From: [Flexibacter] sp. ATCC 35208
GTDB taxonomy: Bacteria; Bacteroidota; Bacteroidia; Chitinophagales; Chitinophagaceae
Direction of reading: 5' to 3'
NCBI RefSeq assembly: GCF_001975825.1
Contig: NZ_MTKN01000038.1
Location: forward strand, 1 to 33,041
Length of the DNA stretch: 33,041 bases
Under the pieces are notes generated by a model. It ran no database searches and was not told the DNA's origin. It saw only the letters and a program-made list of their open reading frames with translations. The position numbers and the translations under genes are program-made. Positions 25,397 to 32,918 of this stretch are shown here, piece after piece (the stretch's first letter is position 1; every line of letters starts with the position of its first letter).

Positions 25397-25827
25397 AATT
25401 CTGTCAATACAGAAAGCAGGTCCAGTGCCTTCTTAATCACATCCTTTTCTTCCGTTGTATATTTCTCCGATACCATGAGTGCCAGCCATTCTTCTCTTTC
25501 CCTGCGGGATAGTTCTACTTTTTGTTTACCTTGTTTGGTGAGGGAAACCAGTGTTTTGCGACCATCAGATGGGGCGCTTTTCCTGGAGATGTATTTCAGT
25601 CCTTCCATCCTGTTCAGTATCTGCGACATGAATTGGGAGGATATGCTGAGCTGTGCACCCAGTTCAGAAGGGAAAGCTTCTTTCTGGATCATGAGGATGC
25701 TCAGTACATTGAATTCAGCGATGGATAATTGTTCCGGGTTGCTCATCTGCTTGCGCAATCGCTTATTCATGATTGTCACCAGATTGCGGATACCGTAAGC
25801 AATTTCTTCGTCCTGATTATTAAACAT
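25393..25827 (-). CDS. MarR-family transcriptional regulator
   Basis: This 144-residue dimeric winged-helix repressor has flanking dimerisation helices (about 1-33 and 115-144) and the DNA-binding core between them: LSIAEFNVLSILMIQKEAFP, recognition region LSISSQFMSQILNRMEGLKY (about 80-75 in domain order 60-80) and the wing SAPSDGRKTLVSLTKQGK (about 85-102). The wing aspartate and arginine match the DxR wing motif. MarR proteins usually repress their own operon until a phenolic or oxidant ligand binds. A 16-bp palindrome over its own promoter -7 box fits autorepression. The downstream coupled gene is a broken oxidoreductase, with an intact AcuI-like enzyme after it. Confidence 0.92.
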   Translation of the reverse strand: MFNNQDEEIAYGIRNLVTIMNKRLRKQMSNPEQLSIAEFNVLSILMIQKEAFPSELGAQLSISSQFMSQILNRMEGLKYISRKSAPSDGRKTLVSLTKQGKQKVELSRREREEWLALMVSEKYTTEEKDVIKKALDLLSVLTEL

Positions 25828-25840
25828 ATTACTATTAAAT

Positions 25841-25856
25841 TAACTTTGCAAAGTTA
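25841..25856. promoter_or_regulatory. Candidate MarR operator, 16-bp perfect palindrome
   Basis: TAACTTTGCAAAGTTA is a perfect palindrome 14 bp before the marR start. Its minus-strand left half is the -7 box TAACTTTG (25849-25856). Bound repressor would block RNA polymerase. Operator function is inferred from position, symmetry and length. Confidence 0.6.
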
Positions 25857-25880
25857 CTTTGGTATCTTCAAATAAACAAG
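25849..25880 (-). promoter_or_regulatory. Promoter of marR
   Basis: On the minus strand CTTG, a 20-bp spacer and TAACTTTG form a Bacteroidota-type -33/-7 pair with one mismatch at -33. The expected transcript start is about 15 nt before the marR ATG at 25827. Confidence 0.6.
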
Positions 25881-25929
25881 GGAGATTCCATACCTTGCAA
25901 CTCCAATTACTCAACTCAAATACTATCAG

Positions 25930-26769
25930 ATGAAATTCACACTCGGAACTCTGCTTGCCATACCTGCAGCTGCGCTCTTCATGACCGCATGTAACAATGG
26001 CTCGTCGACCACAGAAACTAAAGACAGCACCAAAACGCCTACCGTACAGGTAACAGATGTTACCATCGAATCAAATGGTGTACCCCTGAACAGTGTTATC
26101 GCTTTCAATGATGACACTGCTACAAAGAAACCAGTTATCGTAATAGTACCGGAATGGTGGGGCCTCGATACCCATGTTAAAAACGTAGCACAGCGCCTGG
26201 CAGAGCTGGGTTACTTTGCCGTAGGTCTGGATATGTATGGCAATGGCAAACTGGCCGACAATCCTGATTCTGCGAAGGCATGGGCGACACCTTTCTACGC
26301 TAATCCTAAATTGGCGTATGAGCGTATTGCTGCTGCTGTAGCAAAAGCAAAGACTTATTCACAGGTGGATACAAGTCGTATTGCTGCTATCGGCTTCTGC
26401 TTTGGGGGTAGCTGCGTACTGAATGCGGCTCGCCTGGGTGCGCCACTGAAAAATGTGGTAAGTTTCCACGGAGGTCTGGCTACTTCATTGCCTATCTCTA
26501 AAGACCTGTTCACGGCATCTGCCCTGATCTGCCATGGTGGTGCGGACAAATTTGTATCTCCTGAAGAAGTAGCTACATTCAAAAAGCAAATGGATTCTGC
26601 AGGTGTGAAATATGTGTTCAAAGAATATCCAAATGCGACACATGCATTTACTAATCCTGCTGCAACAGCAACCGGTAAGAAATTCAATATGCCGATTGAA
26701 TACAATGCCGCTGCTGATACTGCCAGCTGGAATGATATGAAAGCCTTCCTGGGTGCTGAATTAAAATAG
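25930..26769 (+). CDS. Dienelactone hydrolase family lipoprotein
   Basis: This 279-residue protein has a lipoprotein signal with lipid-anchor cysteine C21 (LFMTAC) and so should sit in the periplasm or on the outer membrane. The mature part is an alpha/beta hydrolase of the dienelactone hydrolase family. It shows E75 in VPEWWG, the nucleophile C157 in GFCFGGS, D206 in GGADKFVS and H238 in NATHAF, which match the DLH Cys-Asp-His triad. The substrate is unknown: these enzymes cleave cyclic esters such as dienelactones, but exported forms are poorly characterised. It is divergent from marR, and could share control through the palindrome. Its last 15 coding bases are part of a 23-bp tandem duplication. 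Confidence 0.93.
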   Translation: MKFTLGTLLAIPAAALFMTACNNGSSTTETKDSTKTPTVQVTDVTIESNGVPLNSVIAFNDDTATKKPVIVIVPEWWGLDTHVKNVAQRLAELGYFAVGLDMYGNGKLADNPDSAKAWATPFYANPKLAYERIAAAVAKAKTYSQVDTSRIAAIGFCFGGSCVLNAARLGAPLKNVVSFHGGLATSLPISKDLFTASALICHGGADKFVSPEEVATFKKQMDSAGVKYVFKEYPNATHAFTNPAATATGKKFNMPIEYNAAADTASWNDMKAFLGAELK

Positions 26770-26797
26770 TTGAAGGTGCTGAATTAAAATTATTGAA
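26752..26797. repeat. 23-bp tandem duplication across the hydrolase stop codon
   Basis: Two adjacent 23-bp units (26752-26774 and 26775-26797) beginning GGTGCTGAATTAAAAT match at 21 of 23 positions. The first contains the hydrolase stop TAG; in the second the two differing bases lie at that point. It looks like a local duplication. Confidence 0.8.
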
Positions 26798-26827
26798 AAG
26801 GGCGGGTTCAAATGACCCGCCCTTTTT
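26796..26827. terminator. Bidirectional terminator between the hydrolase and DUF6438 genes
   Basis: GGGCGGGT (26800-26807) and ACCCGCCC (26815-26822) form a perfect stem with a 7-nt loop, flanked by AAAA and TTTTT. The flanking genes converge here. The stop of the original, unshifted DUF6438 frame (26826-26828) lies at its edge. Confidence 0.9.
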
Positions 26828-27262
26828 ATTTCCAGTCCTGCGTAGTCCGAAGGTCGGTGATAAACTGATACAGTACCTCTAGTTGAGGTGTACCCTTTTT
26901 CCGTAATCATATATATTTTTCACCTTGCCATCGTGCGGAATGTGCAGTGTGATAGATGCCATATCTGTAATGGGAAGTTTGAATGAATCCTGCAGATTTG
27001 CATAGTTCGTTTGTTGTAGCAGGTGCTGCAGTTTTACAAAGTCTTCTTCCTTGATAGTCGCTCCATAGGTTCCCTGCTGATCTTTATTGAACCGGATCGC
27101 TTCGTAAGTAGCAGAACGATCCTGGTTAATGGTCATTTTAAATACCGGGCAGGAGCCGAAACACGGACCTGCTTCAACCTGTATCAATTGTCCTGCTGAA
27201 CCCGGAGTGGTTGTTTTACAGCTGACGAGAACAATTGCCAGCAGCCAGTATATTGCTTTCAT
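26826..27262 (-). pseudogene. DUF6438-type lipoprotein gene with a 3' frameshift
   Basis: The intact frame gives 127 residues (27262 to 26879): a lipoprotein signal with C15 (VLVSC), then a DUF6438-like domain with GPCFGSCPVFKMTI, and it breaks off at IYDYGKRVHLN. In the next frame the sequence continues naturally as KKGTPQLEVLYQFITDLRTT and stops at 26826. One missing A in the run at 26896-26900 (five A on the minus strand; six would restore the frame) explains it and would give a 145-residue protein. Either the deletion is real, a phase-variable slip, or a sequencing error. DUF6438 has no known activity. A terminator follows directly. Confidence 0.75.
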
Positions 27263-27320
27263 ATTTGCATGATTATCAATGCTATTTAAAATATTCTATC
27301 GACACGAGGTCATTATGCCC

Positions 27321-27329
27321 TAACTTTGC
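27321..27329 (+). promoter_or_regulatory. -7 box for the ClC gene
   Basis: TAACTTTGC matches the Bacteroidota -7 pattern and lies 32 bp before the ATG at 27361. No TTTG is seen at the usual distance upstream, so the -33 box is weak. Confidence 0.45.
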
Positions 27330-27360
27330 ATCGCCAATTAAGACTTAAAGATCAAATTTC

Positions 27361-28617
27361 ATGCGCGATAAGATTATAAGGGTCAATTACTACAAATTGG
27401 TAATTGCCTCGTGTTTTGCTGGTTTACTCTCGGCCATTCTGGCTAGTGTTTTGAAACATATTACAGAGTATTACGAAGACCATTTTTTTGAATCGATCAG
27501 ACCTTACTCCTTCTTATTTATCGTCTTTCCATTGATCGGCCTGGTGTTGATACATGTGCTACGCAAATATGCTTTCCGGAAGAAACCCAATAAAGGTATT
27601 AAAGAGATCTACCTCACCATTGATACCCGTCGCAATGAACTACCTGCATATAAGATCCCTTCACACTTTATCAATGGTTTCCTCACTGTCATCTTTGGTG
27701 GTTCTACCGGTGTAGAGGTTTCCACAGTAGTATCAACAGCTACAATTGGTGCGGTGACCAGGCAAAAAGCTGGCATTGCCAACAGGTATAAAACAGAATT
27801 GATTTGTGCGGGTGTAGCAGGTGGTTTAACAGCATTGTTCGGTAGCCCATTTGTAGGGTTGCTGTTCGCGCTGGAAGTAATTGCGAAGAAAGTCACTAAA
27901 ACAATATTGATCAGCACAGGCATTGCCGTATTTATCGGATGGGGCTGGCTTCATTTATTTCATGAACATGCATTGTTTGGATTGAGTGCATTTCCATGGA
28001 AATGGCAGGCGGTACCTTATATGATTGGTATGAGTGTGATTGCAGGGGTGATTTCTGTATTCTTTACCAAATCGGTAATTGGTATCAAGCATCGCTTTGC
28101 AATTATGAAGAATGAATATGTGCGTATCGGTCTGGGAGCTGCGATAGTAGGTGTGAGTATTTTTATATTCCCTCACCTGTTTGGCGACAGCTATAGTGGT
28201 GTGAAAGATATGATTGAACAATCCAGTCACACTCCCCTCTCCTATACATTTGCATGCACGATACTGGGTATTGTTTTGCTGAAACCGATCATCTCTTCAG
28301 TAACGCTGGGAGCCGGTGGTGATGGTGGGGTATTTGCACCAAGTATTGTGATAGGTGCTTTGCTGGGGCTACTGGTAGCGCTGACATGTAACCAGTTTTT
28401 CCACACGCAGCTGGTGGTAAGCAACTTTATCATCCTGGGTATTGCAGCTGTATTAAGCGGCGCCATACATGCACCACTTACTTCATCTTCCCTGGCAGTA
28501 CGTTTATCAGGCAGCTTCATACTGACTTTCCCTATTCTGTTAGCCAGTATGGTAGCTCGTTATACTGCCGGGAAAATATATCCTTACACTGTTTATAGCT
28601 ATAAGGATCAACATTAA
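27361..28617 (+). CDS. ClC-family chloride channel/transporter
   Basis: This 418-residue membrane protein has the duplicated multi-span architecture of ClC proteins. The P-loop-like region FGGSTGVEVSTVV (112-124) contains E119 at the place of the gating glutamate, and the later motif GGDGGVFAPSIVIGALLG matches the GxFxP anion-site segment. The N-terminal GSGIP motif, which supplies the central serine in well-studied ClCs, is not seen; the corresponding region reads KKPNKGIKEIYLT. This pattern is shared, as far as I know, by a Bacteroidota subgroup, so ion choice is uncertain. No CBS domains follow. Its 3' end overlaps the convergent GT-C-like gene by 4 bp. Confidence 0.93.
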   Translation: MRDKIIRVNYYKLVIASCFAGLLSAILASVLKHITEYYEDHFFESIRPYSFLFIVFPLIGLVLIHVLRKYAFRKKPNKGIKEIYLTIDTRRNELPAYKIPSHFINGFLTVIFGGSTGVEVSTVVSTATIGAVTRQKAGIANRYKTELICAGVAGGLTALFGSPFVGLLFALEVIAKKVTKTILISTGIAVFIGWGWLHLFHEHALFGLSAFPWKWQAVPYMIGMSVIAGVISVFFTKSVIGIKHRFAIMKNEYVRIGLGAAIVGVSIFIFPHLFGDSYSGVKDMIEQSSHTPLSYTFACTILGIVLLKPIISSVTLGAGGDGGVFAPSIVIGALLGLLVALTCNQFFHTQLVVSNFIILGIAAVLSGAIHAPLTSSSLAVRLSGSFILTFPILLASMVARYTAGKIYPYTVYSYKDQH

Positions 28618-29900
28618 TAACCATAGCCTAACTGATCGGAACGTCGCTCACCCAATACGCGGTAATCCATCCGTTCCAGGGCTTCAGATACTTTAGGTCT
28701 GTCTTTATAAATGGATTTGTGCCCGTAATTGTATATCGCCAATCCAATGTGGAAAATGAAGCCACAATAGACTACGACCCTCAGGACTTTCAGCGCCACT
28801 GCCTTTTTCGAGATCAGCCATTCATAGCAATAGAAGGAATAGATCATGGGCAGTGGCAACAGTAAATAAAAGGTGTGTGAAGAAGGCCCTTTTATTGAAA
28901 AGAAAAAGCTCACAAACAGTAACCCGTAAGAGAAGATATTCAGCCAGCGCACCTTTTTCCACTCCTCATTCTCAGTCTTTATAAAGAATCCAATAATCAA
29001 CAGCCCCACCTGCAGGAAGCCGATTACCAACAGGAATACGATAAATGGAATCATCCAGTATTGGGTATGAAAGATCACATCCTTGTCTGTAGAATCGCCT
29101 AGTACATAAGGGATTTCGTAAGTGGCAAATGACAGGTAACGTAGTAATATCGTGAGGATATTGCTGAAATTCCCCCAGTTGATCACCACATTCTCCCCTA
29201 CCTTACCCGCCAACGGGTCCGGATGTAACCAGGTAGGTATCAGGGTGAGTAACCCGATCACACCTCCCAGGATATAGAAAAGAATGACTTTTTTATTGGC
29301 TGTCTTCATCGTAAACGCCATCGCCGCCAGGCTATATGGCACCATCAATACCCATGACATATGCAGTTGCATGATGAAGGTAGTCGTGATTCCCATCGTG
29401 AAGTATGCCAGGCCGGGTTTCATGAGCTTTTCCGTATAAATGGGTAATAATTCCAGTACGGCAATGAAAAACGGAATGGAAAAGACCAGTACATACGATG
29501 GGTTGACCACCCTGGTGCTATAATACAAAGTCCAGGGAGTGGTCATACACAGGATCCAGACGAGCCAGTCCGGCACGCCTTTCACCCTTTTAGTCACATA
29601 CCAACCAAGCAGACATAGGCTACTAAACGACAGGATGTTTAACATAATCGTAGGCAGTTCCGGCAACTTTCCGAGGTAAAATGGAAGGCTCACCAGCAGC
29701 CCTTGCAGGGCACCGGGGATCTGAGTGTGGGTATATACTACATCTGGTCCGTAGGTAGGCCACGTACCGGTAGTGTAAGATTTTAACCCAATCAGGTAGA
29801 TCTGCAGTTCATCTGCAAACCAAAATTCCGCACATAGACCGTATATCAACCTGAACATAAATAAACCTGCCAGAAGCAGATACAATTTCTTTTTCTCCAT
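28614..29900 (-). CDS. Multi-span membrane protein, GT-C glycosyltransferase-like
   Basis: This 428-residue protein has about ten membrane spans. Near the start, the loop after the first span reads EFWFADELQIYLIGLKSY, where D30 and E31 match the acidic pair that GT-C enzymes of the PMT/ArnT type use for a lipid-linked sugar. A TPWTLYYSTRVVNPSYVLVF segment lies in the middle (about 140-160). No family was firmly identified, and no nearby glycan genes indicate an acceptor, so the enzymatic role is inferred from the acidic pair and topology only. It is convergent with the ClC gene, overlapping by 4 bp. A possible -7 box lies just upstream of the start. Confidence 0.75.
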   Translation of the reverse strand: MEKKKLYLLLAGLFMFRLIYGLCAEFWFADELQIYLIGLKSYTTGTWPTYGPDVVYTHTQIPGALQGLLVSLPFYLGKLPELPTIMLNILSFSSLCLLGWYVTKRVKGVPDWLVWILCMTTPWTLYYSTRVVNPSYVLVFSIPFFIAVLELLPIYTEKLMKPGLAYFTMGITTTFIMQLHMSWVLMVPYSLAAMAFTMKTANKKVILFYILGGVIGLLTLIPTWLHPDPLAGKVGENVVINWGNFSNILTILLRYLSFATYEIPYVLGDSTDKDVIFHTQYWMIPFIVFLLVIGFLQVGLLIIGFFIKTENEEWKKVRWLNIFSYGLLFVSFFFSIKGPSSHTFYLLLPLPMIYSFYCYEWLISKKAVALKVLRVVVYCGFIFHIGLAIYNYGHKSIYKDRPKVSEALERMDYRVLGERRSDQLGYGY

Positions 29901-29920
29901 TTGTTATAAAGGGTAGGGCG

Positions 29921-29928
29921 CAAAACTA
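29921..29928 (-). promoter_or_regulatory. Possible -7 box of the GT-C-like gene
   Basis: On the minus strand this is TAGTTTTG, an exact TANNTTTG match, about 20 bp before the start codon. No clear -33 box is present. Confidence 0.35.
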
Positions 29929-30050
29929 ATATGGATGATGATAGGGATTTGTTAAAAATTTCTTGATTTCGCATCAAAGTAACACATTTCTACGATGTCA
30001 TTATATAGACCATATTAAAAAACCACTTTTCCTCATCAAAATAAACCATC

Positions 30051-30833
30051 ATGAAGTACACATTCATGACACTGGCTGTAGCAATGATCGCTTTCACCAG
30101 CTGTAGTAAAGAATCTACCCAACAGGCAGCAACTCCTGCCACGGAAACCTCCGCTGCCAGAGCAAGCGCTGCGGCTTCCACGATTACGTTCAGTGGATAT
30201 ACCTGGACGGTAAGAACAGAATCCGGCACCTCAGGCCCGGGCCCCAATTACTGGAGCAATAGTTCCAGTAATGTATGGGTAGACAGCAATGGCTTTCTCC
30301 ATCTCAAAATCAGGAAAGATGCCAGTACTGGCAGATGGCTTTGTTCAGAAGTGTATACCAATCAGTCATTTGGGTATGGCACCTATGTATGGCAGGTAGA
30401 AGGTAGAGTTGACTCTCTGGACAGAAATATCGTTTTTGGATTGTTTAATTACAAATCCGGAGATGATGGGCACCATGAGATGGATATTGAGTTTGCCCGC
30501 TGGGGGAACAATGCATGGCCTAATTATAACTATACTGTGTATCCGCAAACAGGTAGTGGCAGTGCATCTTATACGGCTGAGCTGAAGCTGAATGGTACTT
30601 ATAGTACTTATCGGTTTGTGCGGAACAGCAGCAGTGTGTCTTTTTCCGGTTTTCATGGTCATACACAGGCGGCGGCAAATGCCTTTTTTCCATGGACAAC
30701 ACCATCAGGGTATAATGTGAGTACGGTAGCGATGCCAGTACATATGAATCTCTGGCTGTTTGATGGCAATGCGCCGTCAAATGCTAAGGAAGTGGAACTG
30801 ATCGTCCATTCATTCACATTTACAGCGCTTTAG
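30051..30833 (+). CDS. GH16-like glycoside hydrolase lipoprotein
   Basis: This 260-residue protein has a lipoprotein signal with C18 (AFTSC), then a Thr/Ala-rich linker (about 20-45), then a jelly-roll domain (about 46-260). The catalytic motif HHEMDIEFARW supplies E143, D145 and E147, the ExDxE arrangement of GH16 enzymes; flanking features are SEVYTNQSFGYGTYVWQVEG and the late MPVHMNLWLFDGN. GH16 members cut beta-1,3, mixed-linkage or related glucans and galactans; the substrate cannot be fixed here. It is probably anchored in the outer membrane or periplasm. It lies in its own transcription unit between divergent and convergent neighbours, with a terminator after it. Confidence 0.9.
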   Translation: MKYTFMTLAVAMIAFTSCSKESTQQAATPATETSAARASAAASTITFSGYTWTVRTESGTSGPGPNYWSNSSSNVWVDSNGFLHLKIRKDASTGRWLCSEVYTNQSFGYGTYVWQVEGRVDSLDRNIVFGLFNYKSGDDGHHEMDIEFARWGNNAWPNYNYTVYPQTGSGSASYTAELKLNGTYSTYRFVRNSSSVSFSGFHGHTQAAANAFFPWTTPSGYNVSTVAMPVHMNLWLFDGNAPSNAKEVELIVHSFTFTAL

Positions 30834-30853
30834 TAGTAATAGGATCAAAACCA

Positions 30854-30878
30854 GGGCCGGCCTTCAGACAGCCGGCCC
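30854..30878. terminator. Hairpin between the convergent GH16 and ligase genes
   Basis: GGGCCGGC and GCCGGCCC form a perfect 8-bp stem with a 9-nt loop. The plus-strand tail is only ATTTATT and the minus-strand tail TGGTTTTG, so termination is likely but not strong. Confidence 0.7.
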
Positions 30879-30922
30879 ATTTATTAGTTCGTTTCTTTGC
30901 ACGCCACCCAATCTCTTCTGAT

Positions 30923-32719
30923 TTACTTTTGTACATTATAGATCTCTTCTATCACCTCTTTGTACTTTTCCAACACCACTTTTCTCTTCAAACTCATTTT
31001 AGGTGTCATCTCTCCTCCTTCCACACTCCACTCATCAGGCAACAGTGCAAACTTTCTCACCTGCTCCACATGGTTAAACCTCGAATTATACCCTTCTATC
31101 ACATCATTGTATTTTTCTAACACTTTAGGTTCCTTAATGGCCGCTTCATGGGTGGTAAAATTGATACCCTGCTGCTGCATCCATTGCTTTAAGTATGGAA
31201 AAGCCGGCACAATGAGGGCACTCACAAACTTCCTGTCTGCCCCTATCACCATCATCTGTTCGATGAAGGGATCTTCCTTACATTTATTTTCTATCGGCTG
31301 AGGGGCCACATATTTACCCCCGCTTGTCTTGAACAGTTCTTTTTTACGGTCGGTGATCTTCAGGTATTTTCCTTCCTGAAGGATACCGATATCGCCGGTT
31401 AGTAACCAGCCATCTTTTACCACCTCTGCGGTCAGGTCTGGTCTTTTATAGTAACCCACCATCACAGAATCGCCTTTCACGCAGATTTCCCCATCTTCTG
31501 CCAGTTTCACACTAAGACCTTCCAAAACAGGGCCTACAGTGCCAAATATGACCTCTTTCCGGGTATTTACGCTGATCACGGGACTATTCTCGGTAGGTCC
31601 GTAACCTTCGTAAACGGGTATTTTAGCCGCCCAGAAGATGCGTAGCAGCTTTTCCTGGCAGGCAGCGCCACCCGTTACGATGAAATCTATCTTACCACCC
31701 AGGGCAGCTCGCCATTTACTAAAAATGAGTTTATCGGCCAGTGCGAGCTGCAGGTTGTACCAGGCGCCTCCGCTTTTGACATTGTCATAGCGGGTAGCCA
31801 GGTTCACCGCCCAGAAGAATAAAGTTTTTTTGATACCGGTCAGTTTATTACCGGTAGCGAGGATCTTATCATATACCTTTTCCAGAAGACGCGGTACGGT
31901 AGTAAATCCGTCCGGTTGTATTTCCCGCAGGTTGTCAGCTATGGTATCCAGACTTTCAGCGTAGTAAATGCTGGTGCCACTGTAGAAGTAGATATAGGTA
32001 ACGCATTTCTCGAAAATATGGTTCAGCGGAAGGAAGCTCAGTGCCTTTTTAGCAGGATCGTCATAAAAAGGGAACGAGACCTTGCCCATAAAGGCATCAC
32101 TCACAATATTGTGATGACTCAGCATCACACCTTTTGGCGTACCGGTGGTACCCGACGTATAGATGATAGTAGCCAGTTGTTGGGGCGATATGCCTGCTTT
32201 CACTTCCTGCACTTTTTGCAGCAGTTCGGGCGTGGCCATATCTGTGACGGCCGACCAATGTGATACATCAGGCACTTCGTCTAACGTATAGATACCTTTC
32301 AGAAACGACAATTGCGGTCGAATGCTGTTGATCTTGTCATACAATTCCTGGTTGCCAATGAAAATGTACTTCACTTCGGCATCATTGAGGATAAATTCCA
32401 GTTCCAGAAGGCTGGTAGTGGGATAGAGCGGTACAAGTATCGCTCCTGTTTGCTGAACGGCCAGATCGGTAAAGATCCATTCTGGTCGGTTCGAGCTGAT
32501 AATGGCAATTTTGTCTGCTTTGGCAGCGGAACCATCATTGCCACTAACGCCCAGTTGCAGTAACCCGGCACTGAATCTATCAGCGATTTCTCTTACAAAA
32601 GCAGTGCTGTAGCGGGTCCAGGTGCCATTCACCTTGGCGGCCAGCATGTCTTCCTTAGGAAATTTTTCGAGTTGATAATCTACGGCATCGAACAGCCTAT
32701 CCTTACGTGAATGCATCAT
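30923..32719 (-). CDS. AMP-dependent long-chain acyl-CoA synthetase
   Basis: This roughly 598-residue cytosolic or membrane-associated enzyme activates fatty acids with ATP to acyl-AMP and then acyl-CoA. The AMP-binding signature IIYTSGTTGTPKGVMLSHHN covers about 185-204. Further motifs are YEGYGPTENSPVIS, the hinge-side WLLTGDIG and TDRKKELFKTSGGKYVAPQP near the C-terminal domain. Length and motif spacing fit the FAA1/COG1022 long-chain group rather than short-chain ligases. I place the start at MMHSRKDRL (32719; 32716 is equally possible); the longer ATG at 32743 adds a hydrophobic leader not expected for the family. The gene is divergent from the second tRNA-Glu. Confidence 0.94.
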   Translation of the reverse strand: MMHSRKDRLFDAVDYQLEKFPKEDMLAAKVNGTWTRYSTAFVREIADRFSAGLLQLGVSGNDGSAAKADKIAIISSNRPEWIFTDLAVQQTGAILVPLYPTTSLLELEFILNDAEVKYIFIGNQELYDKINSIRPQLSFLKGIYTLDEVPDVSHWSAVTDMATPELLQKVQEVKAGISPQQLATIIYTSGTTGTPKGVMLSHHNIVSDAFMGKVSFPFYDDPAKKALSFLPLNHIFEKCVTYIYFYSGTSIYYAESLDTIADNLREIQPDGFTTVPRLLEKVYDKILATGNKLTGIKKTLFFWAVNLATRYDNVKSGGAWYNLQLALADKLIFSKWRAALGGKIDFIVTGGAACQEKLLRIFWAAKIPVYEGYGPTENSPVISVNTRKEVIFGTVGPVLEGLSVKLAEDGEICVKGDSVMVGYYKRPDLTAEVVKDGWLLTGDIGILQEGKYLKITDRKKELFKTSGGKYVAPQPIENKCKEDPFIEQMMVIGADRKFVSALIVPAFPYLKQWMQQQGINFTTHEAAIKEPKVLEKYNDVIEGYNSRFNHVEQVRKFALLPDEWSVEGGEMTPKMSLKRKVVLEKYKEVIEEIYNVQK

Positions 32720-32763
32720 AAACGTGAAAATGCGAAAATACACCCGACTTTTTTGAAATAAAT

Positions 32764-32793
32764 TTTGAAATATTCAATAATTGACTACCTTTG
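32764..32793 (+). promoter_or_regulatory. Promoter of the second tRNA-Glu gene
   Basis: TTTG (32764-32767), an 18-bp spacer and TACCTTTG (32786-32793) match the Bacteroidota pattern. The stretch TACCTTTGCAATCC is identical in the first tRNA-Glu promoter. Confidence 0.7.
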
Positions 32794-32811
32794 CAATCCC
32801 AATCGCGAAAT

Positions 32812-32883
32812 GCCGCGTTGGTCAATCGGCTAAGACGCCTCCCTTTCACGGAGGAATGACGGGTTCGACTCCCGTACGCGGTA
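32812..32883 (+). tRNA. tRNA-Glu (anticodon UUC), CCA not encoded
   Basis: The 72-nt body is identical to that at 17327-17398, with the same cloverleaf and anticodon TTC. After the discriminator A (32883) comes CAAG, so the CCA end must be added by the CCA-adding enzyme, unlike the first copy. Confidence 0.96.
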
Positions 32884-32887
32884 CAAG

Positions 32888-32918
32888 AAAAAGGTTGCTC
32901 AATGAGCAACCTTTTTTA
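32888..32918 (+). terminator. Terminator of the second tRNA-Glu gene
   Basis: AAGGTTGCTC (32891-32900) and GAGCAACCTT (32904-32913) form a perfect stem with a 3-nt loop, followed by a TTTTATTTT tail. Confidence 0.9.

Noticed and set aside
17327..32883. Integrated genomic island with attachment sites at the tRNA copies
   Set aside because: No integrase, relaxase or phage gene is seen, and the whole tRNA rather than only its 3' end is duplicated, so island status is not claimed.
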